From Nostoc paludosum FACHB-159 (GTDB lineage Bacteria > Cyanobacteriota > Cyanobacteriia > Cyanobacteriales > Nostocaceae), in contig NZ_JACJTU010000052.1 in assembly GCF_014698835.1 (NCBI RefSeq), positions 1 to 47,330 of the forward strand: a stretch of 47,330 nucleotides of DNA, given 5' to 3'. The notes beneath the pieces are model-generated. The model made no database searches. It was not told where the DNA came from and saw only the letters and a list, made by a program, of their open reading frames with translations. The position numbers and the translations under genes were made by a program. Positions 16,295 to 24,190 of this stretch are shown here, piece by piece (position 1 is the first letter of the stretch; the number at the start of each line of letters is the position of its first letter).

Positions 16295-18385
16295 TTACAA
16301 TCCCAACAGGTGAGAACCTGCTGCCGCACCTAACCAAGTTGCAACTTTCGCAATAATCGGCTTGGCTATTGTCCAGACTTTCTGACCAGCCTCCACGCCC
16401 TTACTTGTTTTATCAAGTGTTTCTGCCACAGATCCCAAACGCTCTAATGCTCGTTGCTTATTTGGTTCTTCTTTATCCGTTGCTTTCTTAGCTGCACTCA
16501 AGTCTTCAACTAATTCTTCTTTGGTATCTGCTGGTAGTTCTGCCCCTTTAATTAAAGTTTCAAGTTGAGCCAATAACTTAACAACATCCTCCTTAGTGAG
16601 CGATTCTCCGGTGTCTGCACCCACTTGATTTTGTTGCGTCACTTGATTCCCATCACCAAGCACACCTTGGTTATTGTCACCTTGAGTTGCGCGGTTGTTA
16701 TCGCCTTGCAAGTTTTTGATATCGCCGCCAACTGAACCACCAACTGAAAATCCACCGGGGTTGTTAGTCATAGTACCTACCTGTCCTACTTGGGTGTTTG
16801 AATAAAAATTAGGGCGCTCAAGCGCCGTCATCACCATATTTTCTAGTCTGAGAATTTGATTATCTTTTTCTGCTAATAGTAATCTAATTTCTCGCTCCGG
16901 CAAGGCTTTTATCTCATTGTAAGTGTCAAAATATTCTGCACTCAGTTGGGACTTGTCAGCCGTTGCTGCGGTTTTGGCACGAAGTAAAAACTTATCTTCA
17001 CCCCGCACTTCCATTCCGACAATTCGCAGGTCAGCTTCAGGGTGATTCTCTGCTAATTGCTTAAAGGAAATTGCGATCGCTCTGGGGTCAACACCTTGGT
17101 TGTGGTAGAGGTCAAGGGTATCAAAAATTGGTTTAATGAAATCACCAAACTCCCCATCTGCAAATACCTCTTTGTTATTATCAGGTTTGCGAAGAGGGTC
17201 AGGATTTTCTTTTGTGGGCAGTCGCATATAAACATATTCGCACCGCACCCCATCAAATTTGGTATCAGTGGTAATGCCCCAATCTTGAATGTATGCCCCG
17301 GTGAGAGTAGCGCCTGTTAAATTAGTTCTGTCTAGTTGGACTTGTTTGAGTTTTGCTCTAGATAAATCTGCATCTTGTAAATTGGCTTCACTAAGGTCAG
17401 CACCAATAAAACTGGCATCTGCTAGGTTAGCATTTTGTAAATTGATACCCCGCAGGTTTTGACCATCGAAGTTTTTGTCTTGTCCTTGTCTTGTAACTAG
17501 CAATTCGCGTACTTGTGAGTTTTGCAGATAGGTTTTACCAGAGCGAACACGGTCAAGCATTTTGGCTTGATACCAACGGGTATTAGTAAGGATAGCTTTG
17601 CAGAAATCTGTGCTTTTGAGTCTAGCTTGGGAGAAATCAGCATTGGTCAAGTCAGCGCCACTAAAATTAGTGCCTCCTGTTGCCGCAAAATCAATACCAA
17701 TATTACGAATTAAGGAATATTTTTCGTCTGCTTTCATCGCTTGCCAACTGATGTAAATACTAAGTAACATTCCGGGGAAGACTGATGCTCCGGCGTAGGC
17801 TTCGGCTCTGGTGAATGCTCCGGCGAAGCCTGCGGTGAAGGCTACAGCTACGGCTCCGCCAAAGGCGAAGGCTCCAGCTACGATGAAAGCTCCGGCGAAT
17901 GCAAAAGCGAAGGTGAAGACTCCTGCTACGGCTCCGGCTACAGATCCGCCTACGGCTAAGGCTCCAACTACAGATCCGGGTAAGGCTACGGCTCCAGCGA
18001 AGACGAAGGAAAAGGCAAAGGCTCCTAAACCAACTGTTACTCCTTGGCGAATTATGACAACAAACAAAGCAATCAATATGATTAAAGCAATGCAGCCCGC
18101 AATCTGATTCCCTAAGCTGGAAGTATCAAATATTAACAATACCAAGTAACCATTGTTAGCCCATAAAAATCCTGAGAGTCCCGACAATAAGAACGAGACA
18201 AGAACTAAACCAATTGCCCAACGCTTTTGCAGCCCAGCTTGAGCATGACTAAAGTTTGCGTTCCTCAAATTCGCCCCTGTAAAATCTGCGCTTCGGATAT
18301 CTGCACTGCTAAAATTTGCACCCTCAAGATTTTGACCCTTGAAGGAGCGCCCACGAAGATTTTGACCGGAGAAGTCCTGGGGCAT
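16295..18385 (-). CDS. Membrane pentapeptide-repeat protein with QGDNN repeats
   Basis: 696 residues from ATG 18385 (MPQDFSGQNLRGRSFKGQNL, a usual start for this family); an upstream ATG at 18436 would add 17 residues. A first pentapeptide block (about 4-50) precedes a long hydrophobic Ala/Gly/Val/Phe-rich membrane region (about 55-215) coded by short DNA repeats. A second pentapeptide block (about 235-365) leads into a domain starting GITTDTKFDGVRCEYVYM and containing FADGEFGDFIKPIFDTLDLY. Then come repeats NLQGDNNRATQGDNNQGVLG, and a C-terminal helical domain (KEDVVKLLAQLETLIKGAEL) ending in a hydrophobic helix. The same modular order occurs in the pentapeptide protein at 40856. It lies 9 bp before the NACHT gene and is probably co-transcribed with it. 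Confidence 0.85.
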   Translation of the reverse strand: MPQDFSGQNLRGRSFKGQNLEGANFSSADIRSADFTGANLRNANFSHAQAGLQKRWAIGLVLVSFLLSGLSGFLWANNGYLVLLIFDTSSLGNQIAGCIALIILIALFVVIIRQGVTVGLGAFAFSFVFAGAVALPGSVVGALAVGGSVAGAVAGVFTFAFAFAGAFIVAGAFAFGGAVAVAFTAGFAGAFTRAEAYAGASVFPGMLLSIYISWQAMKADEKYSLIRNIGIDFAATGGTNFSGADLTNADFSQARLKSTDFCKAILTNTRWYQAKMLDRVRSGKTYLQNSQVRELLVTRQGQDKNFDGQNLRGINLQNANLADASFIGADLSEANLQDADLSRAKLKQVQLDRTNLTGATLTGAYIQDWGITTDTKFDGVRCEYVYMRLPTKENPDPLRKPDNNKEVFADGEFGDFIKPIFDTLDLYHNQGVDPRAIAISFKQLAENHPEADLRIVGMEVRGEDKFLLRAKTAATADKSQLSAEYFDTYNEIKALPEREIRLLLAEKDNQILRLENMVMTALERPNFYSNTQVGQVGTMTNNPGGFSVGGSVGGDIKNLQGDNNRATQGDNNQGVLGDGNQVTQQNQVGADTGESLTKEDVVKLLAQLETLIKGAELPADTKEELVEDLSAAKKATDKEEPNKQRALERLGSVAETLDKTSKGVEAGQKVWTIAKPIIAKVATWLGAAAGSHLLGL

Positions 18386-18534
18386 GGCGGGTGCTGTATA
18401 CAAATTCCTTTTTGGATACAGATATACCATGAACAATTTCGTAATTACAAAGTTTTAAAGCGATTCTTTTTTCTTAACGCCAGTTTTTATGCTTCAATCC
18501 CGGACTTAATTTTCTCGCTCTCATCACCAATACA

Positions 18535-19206
18535 TCATTCATTCACAATCAAGTTATAGTCGATATAACCAAGCATCGCCCCTCTTTTGATAGCCTCATA
18601 ACTGTTCTTGACGTGCCATTTACTGTACAAATCACTGGCATAACGTTTGACTGTACTAACAGAGAGAAACATTTCTTTGGCAATCTGTTCAAAAGCTAAA
18701 CCCTGAGCCAGTAAACGCAGGACTTGTATTTGTCGCTCGGTGGGAGAGTCAAGCAAGTTTTTGTCAACGGAGTTGGGGTCAATATATCTATTTTTATCAA
18801 GGCTTTTTAACAGTTTTTTAGCCAGCTTCGGGTCAAGTAGACATTCATCAGAGTAAGCTCTCTTGATGGCTAGTTCAATCAATTCTACATCAGCACTTTT
18901 GAGCATATAAGAATCAGCCCCATGACGGAAAGCTGACTTAATAAAGTCGGAATGAGTCTGATTAGTAAAAATCACCACTTTACTATTAGTTTTGCTTTTG
19001 ATTGAGCGAGTCAGTTCTAAACCACTCATGTCGGGTAAGAGTAAATCAACTAACACAACATCAGGATTTACTTGTTCAATTAACTGAAACCCTAGCTTTC
19101 CACTGGTGGCTGACCCTGTAACTTCTATATCAGGAGATTGTGAAATAGCACCTTTGATGCCTAAAAGAGTGAATGTTTCTGGTTCAACAATTACTATTCT
19201 CAGCAT
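18535..19206 (-). CDS. NarL/FixJ-type response regulator
   Basis: 223 residues. Receiver domain (1-118): phospho-acceptor Asp54 in VVLVDLLLPDMSG, Thr81 in VVIFTNQ and Lys103 in SYMLKSAD. The acidic pocket that is usually two Asp/Glu residues reads VEPE (8-10). A LuxR-type helix-turn-helix follows at about 154-212 (SPTERQIQVLRLLAQGLAFE, then VSTVKRYASDLYSKW). No sensor kinase is encoded on the plasmid, so a chromosomal kinase would have to act on it. The gene is preceded by a dense GTGTC repeat cluster that could be its own binding region. Confidence 0.92.
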   Translation of the reverse strand: MLRIVIVEPETFTLLGIKGAISQSPDIEVTGSATSGKLGFQLIEQVNPDVVLVDLLLPDMSGLELTRSIKSKTNSKVVIFTNQTHSDFIKSAFRHGADSYMLKSADVELIELAIKRAYSDECLLDPKLAKKLLKSLDKNRYIDPNSVDKNLLDSPTERQIQVLRLLAQGLAFEQIAKEMFLSVSTVKRYASDLYSKWHVKNSYEAIKRGAMLGYIDYNLIVNE

Positions 19207-19260
19207 GATGTTGATAATCTTCTAATAATAAATGGCTATTTATTGACTGATTTATTATTG

Positions 19261-19415
19261 GTGTCTAGCGGACACGTAATAGACACTTGGTGTCTCGGTC
19301 GTGTCTGGGGTGGTGTCTGCTGGTGTCTATACTTTATAAGGGTTTCAGGCTTTAGTGTCTGGGGTGTCCGGTGTCCAGTGTCCGCTAAAAAAGGGGTATT
19401 TTAGGAGCGAGACAC
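19261..19415. promoter_or_regulatory. GTGTC/GACAC repeat cluster upstream of the response regulator
   Basis: GTGTC occurs at 19261, 19290, 19301, 19313, 19323, 19355, 19364, 19371 and 19378, and GACAC at 19271, 19282 and 19411: 12 sites in 155 bp. Spacing is often 7-12 bp. Some are extended as GGTGTCT or GGTGTCC. A TATAAG lies at 19335. Candidate operator array or iterons. Confidence 0.65.
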
Positions 19416-19431
19416 CAGACATAGAGAGCAG

Positions 19432-21276
19432 TCAAATTTGATTAAGCTTGATAACACCCTCGCCTATCCAGTCTGCTAAGTTAGCCCCAACAATTTCATA
19501 CATCCAGCCCTTGATTTGCTCAACAGTAAATCTCTCACCGTTCACTTTAAAGTTGCCCTTAAACTCCCTCACGTCAGCTTCGATTCGTTCAGTTCTGGTG
19601 AGATATTCATACAGCTTTTGCGCCATTGGTGATAGTTTCTTCGGTTTATCTTGGGTGTCAGCCGCCTTGTTACCAAGATTGAATTCCAGTTCATAAATCC
19701 GCTCTAAAGTGGCTTTATCGATTGTTGGCGGTTCATTAATGGTCACAGGTTTATCAAGCCTAAAATCAATTCGTTTGCGGTCAAGTTTAGGCAATTCAAT
19801 ATCAATCCATTGCCCATGCCCAGGTAATTTAATTGCTCCTTTACCACTAGCTTTAGCTTCTGTGGTGATTGGGTCAATAGTTGCGATTAGTTCTACTTCT
19901 AACAGTGCCGCATCTCGAAGTTTTGATAACCCTTTGGCTTTGGCTAAAATCTCCATTGTGCGGTCGTGAGCCACGAACAAAGGAATCATTAATTGTTTGC
20001 GAGATTCAGTCATGGCACAGCGAAACCATTTACCAATAAAATCAGGGTCGGGCTTCCATTTTTCATCCGAAAAATCGTCTGGCATTGGTTCAACTATGTT
20101 ATCTGTCCAGGTGGTAAATTCCTCAGCGACTACACAGAAATGTTGGTTTGTGTCTCTTAAGTGTTGCGTCCATTGCTCCTCAACCATTCCACTTTCACGA
20201 TAGGCTTTGTAACGGCGGCGCATTTCCGCCATGTACCATTGCATAAAGTCGGCTATTTCCCTGTAACCAGTAATCAGGTTTACCCCTCGCCATTCAACCT
20301 CAGTACCATGTGGGTCAAGTACAAAGATTTGATTCCAACCGGCTTGACGCTTTGCCCAAATAATCTCTCTGGTAGTCCATGATTTACCCGCACCCATGCC
20401 ACCAAATATCAAAGTGGGGTAGCCGATGGTGTTTTTGATCCAGCGATATTTGTCGCCGTCTGCAATCGCTCCAGCCTCAGAACCAGTAACCTTATCGTTG
20501 GGGTCAATCGTGCCCTGTAAAGTCTGACTCCCTTGAAGATAAGGGGTTTTCATCTCACGCAACTGCTTAATGTAATCTGCCTTCTGTTGCTCGGTCATCC
20601 CAGCCGTTTGCGCCTCAAAGATTGCGTCAGTTGCCTCCATTTGGGTAACTTCAATTTCCGTGTGGGCGTAAATCTCGGCTTTGGTGATATCAACAGTGCG
20701 ATCATTAGCGATTAGATCCAAGTCTGCTTGTAACTGAACTTCTGCGATCGCAACGTCCCTGTAACTCTCCAACAACTCGGAACGTGCAGCCATCTCTGCT
20801 TTTGCAGCATCCCGCTTTTGGGCAATGTCTTCAAAAACTGCTCTCTGTTTCTCCTCATACTGGCAATGGCGGAGCATCCACCCCGCAAGCGCAAACCCCA
20901 GGAATCCCCCAAACGCCCAAAACGGTTTGCATGGGTTGGTCGCTTTCACTAAGCCGTTAACTCCGGTTGCTGCATCTCTGACAACCTGCCGGGGCATTCC
21001 TTCTTGTTTCCATTGCTCCCAGTAATGGGGGGTCATGCGGAATGGTCTGTTATTCTGATCCTGACATACTAATTTTTTCTGGGGAGTCCGAACGCAGAAA
21101 TAAATGCGGTCGCTTGACTCCCCTTTCCAAGCCATCGCCGCCGAGCTAATACCTACAGTCAAACTCAATCCAATGGCAACAGCTTTCTTGTCCATTGGTA
21201 GGCGACCAAACCACAACATTAAGCCCGATTGTTGGGACTCGGATAACTGTTTATGTTTGTCGGTTAAATAATTCAT
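19432..21276 (-). CDS. Membrane-anchored HerA/FtsK-like ATPase
   Basis: 614 residues. Two N-terminal membrane segments (about 30-50, KKAVAIGLSLTVGISSAAMA, and 119-135) enclose a Cys-containing loop that should be extracytoplasmic. A long charged coiled-coil region follows (about 140-245). The P-loop ATPase has Walker A FGGMGAGKS (291-299), IFVLDPHGTEVEW and Walker B HFCVVAEEFTTW (379-390), and then LFVAHDRTMEI. The layout recalls FtsK, TraD/VirD4 or VirB4-type DNA or protein pumps. The C-terminus has an LSPMAQKLYEYL helix-turn region, possibly a winged helix. It is the last gene of the operon and overlaps its upstream neighbour by ATGA. Confidence 0.82.
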   Translation of the reverse strand: MNYLTDKHKQLSESQQSGLMLWFGRLPMDKKAVAIGLSLTVGISSAAMAWKGESSDRIYFCVRTPQKKLVCQDQNNRPFRMTPHYWEQWKQEGMPRQVVRDAATGVNGLVKATNPCKPFWAFGGFLGFALAGWMLRHCQYEEKQRAVFEDIAQKRDAAKAEMAARSELLESYRDVAIAEVQLQADLDLIANDRTVDITKAEIYAHTEIEVTQMEATDAIFEAQTAGMTEQQKADYIKQLREMKTPYLQGSQTLQGTIDPNDKVTGSEAGAIADGDKYRWIKNTIGYPTLIFGGMGAGKSWTTREIIWAKRQAGWNQIFVLDPHGTEVEWRGVNLITGYREIADFMQWYMAEMRRRYKAYRESGMVEEQWTQHLRDTNQHFCVVAEEFTTWTDNIVEPMPDDFSDEKWKPDPDFIGKWFRCAMTESRKQLMIPLFVAHDRTMEILAKAKGLSKLRDAALLEVELIATIDPITTEAKASGKGAIKLPGHGQWIDIELPKLDRKRIDFRLDKPVTINEPPTIDKATLERIYELEFNLGNKAADTQDKPKKLSPMAQKLYEYLTRTERIEADVREFKGNFKVNGERFTVEQIKGWMYEIVGANLADWIGEGVIKLNQI

Positions 21277-21809
21277 TTCCTCTGACTACCACCAAATAGA
21301 AAAATCATTAATAGTGCTACGAATATCGCCACACCAGCACCATTCACCCAACTGGAATAATCCGCAGTTTTGGGCTGATACATCTTTTCAATTGAAGTAT
21401 TAGCTGTTTGTGTAGAAGTTATCGATTCATTCCACTCACTAATCGGTTCACTAAGCGCACACAATAACGCTAACGATGCACTGCAACCAGTCATTAAATT
21501 AGTGACTAAATTGTTGAATCCTTCACCTGTTGCAGTGGCAGTAAAATACAGGTGTGCAGTTCCCACAGCTAAGAACATTCCAACAGGGTGAACCTGCAAT
21601 AAATGAAAGGTAAAAATCACTGCCGAATTTAGACAACTGCCAGCGACAATTTCACAAGCATTACCAGCACGTCTAAATGTCCTACCTCTGTTGTTTTCTG
21701 GAAGTGGTTGTGGTTGTTCTGGTTGCTTAGATTGTTGTGGTTTTTCTGCCAGCCCTTCAAATGAAAAAGGGCTGACGTTAGTTGATGAATCACTTTTTCT
21801 AACTAACAT
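21273..21809 (-). CDS. Multi-pass membrane protein of the actin-like/ATPase operon
   Basis: 178 residues. The N-terminal 50 residues are Pro/Gln/Glu-rich and cytoplasmic-looking (QQSKQPEQPQPLPENNRGRT). Hydrophobic segments follow at about 58-75 (SCLNSAVIFTFHLLQV), 77-95, 103-122 (TNLMTGCSASLALLCALS) and 155-175 (GAGVAIFVALLMIFLFGG), so three or four membrane spans. It overlaps the ATPase start by four bases, which implies coupled translation and probably a joint membrane complex. No family recognised. Confidence 0.7.
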   Translation of the reverse strand: MLVRKSDSSTNVSPFSFEGLAEKPQQSKQPEQPQPLPENNRGRTFRRAGNACEIVAGSCLNSAVIFTFHLLQVHPVGMFLAVGTAHLYFTATATGEGFNNLVTNLMTGCSASLALLCALSEPISEWNESITSTQTANTSIEKMYQPKTADYSSWVNGAGVAIFVALLMIFLFGGSQRK

Positions 21810-21835
21810 CAGCCAAGTCCTTATTAATCAATTAG

Positions 21836-22552
21836 TTATCTCTCGCCCAATTTGTTCCACAAGTTACCCAACATCGCGCCCCATCCTCTCACTGTTCCTG
21901 TTGCAGAAACACTTGATGCTGGTGCATGATTTTGGGATTGAATTGGTATTACTTCCTGGGGTGTTTGATTTGGTTCTAATGCTCGTGAGCCGTACCTTGC
22001 ACGGGCTAAAAGTTGTTGCCGTTTCTCTCTTAATCCCGTAGTAATTGCTTGACGTTCAGCCTGCACTGTTTGTCTATTTTCTATGCTGCTAATTTTATTT
22101 TCATGTCTCCACAATTCGGCTTGTAAATCGTGATGTAATTGTGCAGCAACTTCAGCTAAAGCGTGTTGACGCTTTTGGTCAATTCGCAATAGGTCTGCTC
22201 TATCTTGGGCATCTATTTTACTCATCTCCGAATCAAATTCGGAATTAAGTTTACGAATTTTGGCGATGGCAGTAGCAACATGGGAGCCGTATTGCTTTCT
22301 TAATTCTGTCCAAGTTACCTGTCCCTTAGTCAGCTTCTCCATCGCCTCAAAGACGACCTTGGCGTTGTCTAAGAATGGCTCTAATCTGTCTGATAATTCC
22401 TGGGCATTATTGGCATAATCCGCAAACTGTTCGAGCTTATTTATATCAGAAAGATAGCCCAGAATATCAGCTTCAAAGCCTCCCCAAGTTTGTGCTTTCT
22501 CGTCAATGTGCGAACTATGACCAACTACCGGATTACGTATTGCAAAATCCAT
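21836..22552 (-). CDS. Coiled-coil hypothetical protein
   Basis: 238 residues. The protein is helical throughout, with a long charged coiled-coil-like middle (about 85-180: KIRKLNSEFDSEMSKIDAQD, RADLLRIDQKRQHALAEVAA and on). The C-terminal 50 residues are Pro/Ser/Gln-rich, ending in GWGAMLGNLWNKLGER, an amphipathic tail that could touch a membrane. No catalytic motif. It lies between small soluble genes and the membrane protein; it may bridge the actin-like filament and the membrane ATPase, which is inference only. Confidence 0.65.
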   Translation of the reverse strand: MDFAIRNPVVGHSSHIDEKAQTWGGFEADILGYLSDINKLEQFADYANNAQELSDRLEPFLDNAKVVFEAMEKLTKGQVTWTELRKQYGSHVATAIAKIRKLNSEFDSEMSKIDAQDRADLLRIDQKRQHALAEVAAQLHHDLQAELWRHENKISSIENRQTVQAERQAITTGLREKRQQLLARARYGSRALEPNQTPQEVIPIQSQNHAPASSVSATGTVRGWGAMLGNLWNKLGER

Positions 22553-22565
22553 TGCGTTATTCTCC

Positions 22566-22868
22566 TTAGCGTTGGTATTTAAGTTGATTGACCAAAGCTT
22601 CTGCTAGTCCCAAGTGGTCGCCTATTGGCGTGTACTGATACAAATCCTCTTGAAGTTTTTGAATTGTTTGGGCTGATTCTGACAGTAAATATTGTCCTTG
22701 TGTAGCAATTTCAGCAGCGATTAAGTTTTCAGTTATTGCTTTCAAAAAATGCAGTTTTTCGATGCGATTAATACCTTCAAGACAAGAACCATAAGTATCT
22801 TGCAACCAGTCCAAGTAGGTTCCATCTCCAGGTGTTAGAGCGCAGTAGTATCCAAGCGGTTTCGTCAT
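22566..22868 (-). CDS. Small hypothetical protein
   Basis: 100 residues, MTKPLGYYCALTPGDGTYLD at the start, then helices (INRIEKLHFLKAITENLIAA, ESAQTIQKLQEDLYQY). Acidic and soluble, no membrane segment. The GYYCALTPGDGxxLDxLQ opening looks conserved rather than random, but I cannot name the family. In the operon it lies 13 bp before the coiled-coil gene. Confidence 0.6.
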   Translation of the reverse strand: MTKPLGYYCALTPGDGTYLDWLQDTYGSCLEGINRIEKLHFLKAITENLIAAEIATQGQYLLSESAQTIQKLQEDLYQYTPIGDHLGLAEALVNQLKYQR

Positions 22869-22913
22869 GATTTACAATCCTTTTGTGTCTATAATGCGTA
22901 GATGCCATTCAGG

Positions 22914-22944
22914 GCGGTCGCTCGGTGTCCAGTCAAGCGACCGC
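22914..22944. repeat. Perfect 9-bp hairpin in the operon gap
   Basis: GCGGTCGCT (22914-22922) pairs with AGCGACCGC (22936-22944) around a 13-nt loop. It fills the only sizeable gap in the operon (22869-22952) and could attenuate or stabilise the transcript; no T-run follows on the minus strand. Confidence 0.6.
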
Positions 22945-22952
22945 TCTTCTTA

Positions 22953-23150
22953 TCACTGAAAAAAGCCTTCTCTTGAAACGTCCACAGTAGAAGCTGCTGC
23001 CTCCCATTGCAGAGTATTGAAAAATAGGCTGACATCACCAATGGTTACATCGCAATCGAATCGCAAGCTTTGATATTGTGGATGCTGCCGAATTTGGGTT
23101 AGCAATTGTTGGGCTTGTGCAATCAATTCTGGTAGTGGTTGAGTGTTCAT
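22953..23150 (-). CDS. Small hypothetical protein
   Basis: 65 residues (MNTQPLPELIAQAQQLLTQI...). An N-terminal helix leads to a likely beta part (SLRFDCDVTIGDVSLFFNTL) and a short tail. Soluble. Its position, 8 bp downstream of the next upstream gene and on the same strand, supports a real operon member. Function unknown. Confidence 0.55.
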   Translation of the reverse strand: MNTQPLPELIAQAQQLLTQIRQHPQYQSLRFDCDVTIGDVSLFFNTLQWEAAASTVDVSREGFFQ

Positions 23151-23158
23151 AATTCACC

Positions 23159-23446
23159 TCAAAAAATTGATAATTGCAGTGATTCAGAGCTAATAACTGA
23201 AGCATTAGTAGACATCCCTGACACTTCGTAACAACGAGTAGTCAAAGCCTTGTGATTGAGCAGTAAATCAGCCTTCTTTCGTTGTCCAGATAGGGGGCGA
23301 AAGTGATACTTTGGATGCTGGATTGTACCCGTTTTATAGAGATACTGATAGAGCGTTCTATCAATCTGGTACACCTTGGAATTGGTGAGTAGGGTTGAGT
23401 CATAGACTCTGCTTAAATTATTCATTGCTGCCTCTATTGACTCCAA
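23159..23446 (-). CDS. Small hypothetical protein
   Basis: 95 residues. The middle is basic (HPKYHFRPLSGQRKKADLLL), with a helix-turn-helix-sized start (RVYDSTLLTNSKVYQIDRTL). Could bind nucleic acid, but no signature is present. It fits the operon with short gaps on both sides. Confidence 0.5.
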   Translation of the reverse strand: MESIEAAMNNLSRVYDSTLLTNSKVYQIDRTLYQYLYKTGTIQHPKYHFRPLSGQRKKADLLLNHKALTTRCYEVSGMSTNASVISSESLQLSIF

Positions 23447-23460
23447 AAGAGTACTTTTGA

Positions 23461-23736
23461 TTACGCACTCTTGCTGTTGTTTATTGCATAAGTTTCTCCC
23501 TCAACTTGGGAGTAAAACTCGATATCTAAGATTGCTTCGTGAATCTCTAAAATTGCTTGAATTGCATCACCAAGGCGGAGGTCATTTGATGTACTAAAAC
23601 GCTCAGATGCTTCAAGAAGTTTGTAATTTGGCGATGCTTGCACAAATCTAAGAGTCTGTTCGCAACCTAAGAGAATGGTCATGATTTCGGTTGTTGTTAG
23701 TGATGGTTGTGTCTGTATAGTTTGTTGGTCGCTCAT
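23461..23736 (-). CDS. Small helical hypothetical protein
   Basis: 91 residues, mostly helical (TTTEIMTILLGCEQTLRFVQ, LRLGDAIQAILEIHEAILDI), acidic. The start overlaps the stop of the upstream membrane-protein gene by ATGA, so translation is coupled. Function unknown. Confidence 0.6.
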   Translation of the reverse strand: MSDQQTIQTQPSLTTTEIMTILLGCEQTLRFVQASPNYKLLEASERFSTSNDLRLGDAIQAILEIHEAILDIEFYSQVEGETYAINNSKSA

Positions 23737-23957
23737 GACTTGTTTCTTCTCCTTTGAGCTTTTATCGGTGTGGTTGGGGCTTCTGGTTGAGTCGGTTTTT
23801 GCAGTACATAGCTGATTGCACCAGCACCACCCACAGCAGCAGCGATAGTGAACATATTGTTTTTACTGATGTACTGCACTCCGAAATAGCCCAATGCAAT
23901 AGCAAAGGCTGTTAAACCAATGCCAAAAAGCGTGTTCCTTAATGTGGATTTGGTCAT
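23733..23957 (-). CDS. Small two-span membrane protein
   Basis: 74 residues with two hydrophobic segments (about 8-27, NTLFGIGLTAFAIALGYFGV, and 34-52, NMFTIAAAVGGAGAISYVLQ) and a basic cytoplasmic tail (IKAQRRRNKS). It overlaps both its neighbours by ATGA. Likely a membrane subunit of the operon's complex. Confidence 0.65.
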   Translation of the reverse strand: MTKSTLRNTLFGIGLTAFAIALGYFGVQYISKNNMFTIAAAVGGAGAISYVLQKPTQPEAPTTPIKAQRRRNKS

Positions 23958-24187
23958 GCTGCTCCCTTAAAATTAGTGACCATTGCGCTAAGTGCCGATT
24001 TATTGGGCTGTGTAGGTTGCGGTGTTTCTACTTTGGGCGTTGTTTGCACATTACCGTGTTGAAAAATCAGCTTCTCTACGCCTGCCGAAAGTGCTTGTGT
24101 CGGCGCGTCTTGGGGTAAATCAAAAATCTTGCACAATTCAATTACTGCTAGGTAGGAGATAGTTATACGCCGAGATTCGTAATTCAT
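23954..24187 (-). CDS. Small protein next to the actin-like gene, possible adaptor
   Basis: 77 residues. The N-terminus MNYESRRITISYLAVIELCK reads like a short strand plus helix, then a second helix (APTQALSAGVEKLIFQHG) and a Pro/Thr-rich tail. This size and strand-helix-helix order, directly after an actin-like gene (3-bp gap), is what a ParR-like ribbon-helix-helix adaptor would have, but the match is weak. It overlaps the next gene by ATGA. Confidence 0.55.
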   Translation of the reverse strand: MNYESRRITISYLAVIELCKIFDLPQDAPTQALSAGVEKLIFQHGNVQTTPKVETPQPTQPNKSALSAMVTNFKGAA

Positions 24188-24190
24188 TAA

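Noticed and set aside
17811..18107. Plus-strand Ala/Pro/Lys-rich frame
   Set aside because: Antisense shadow of the repeat-coded membrane region of the pentapeptide gene.
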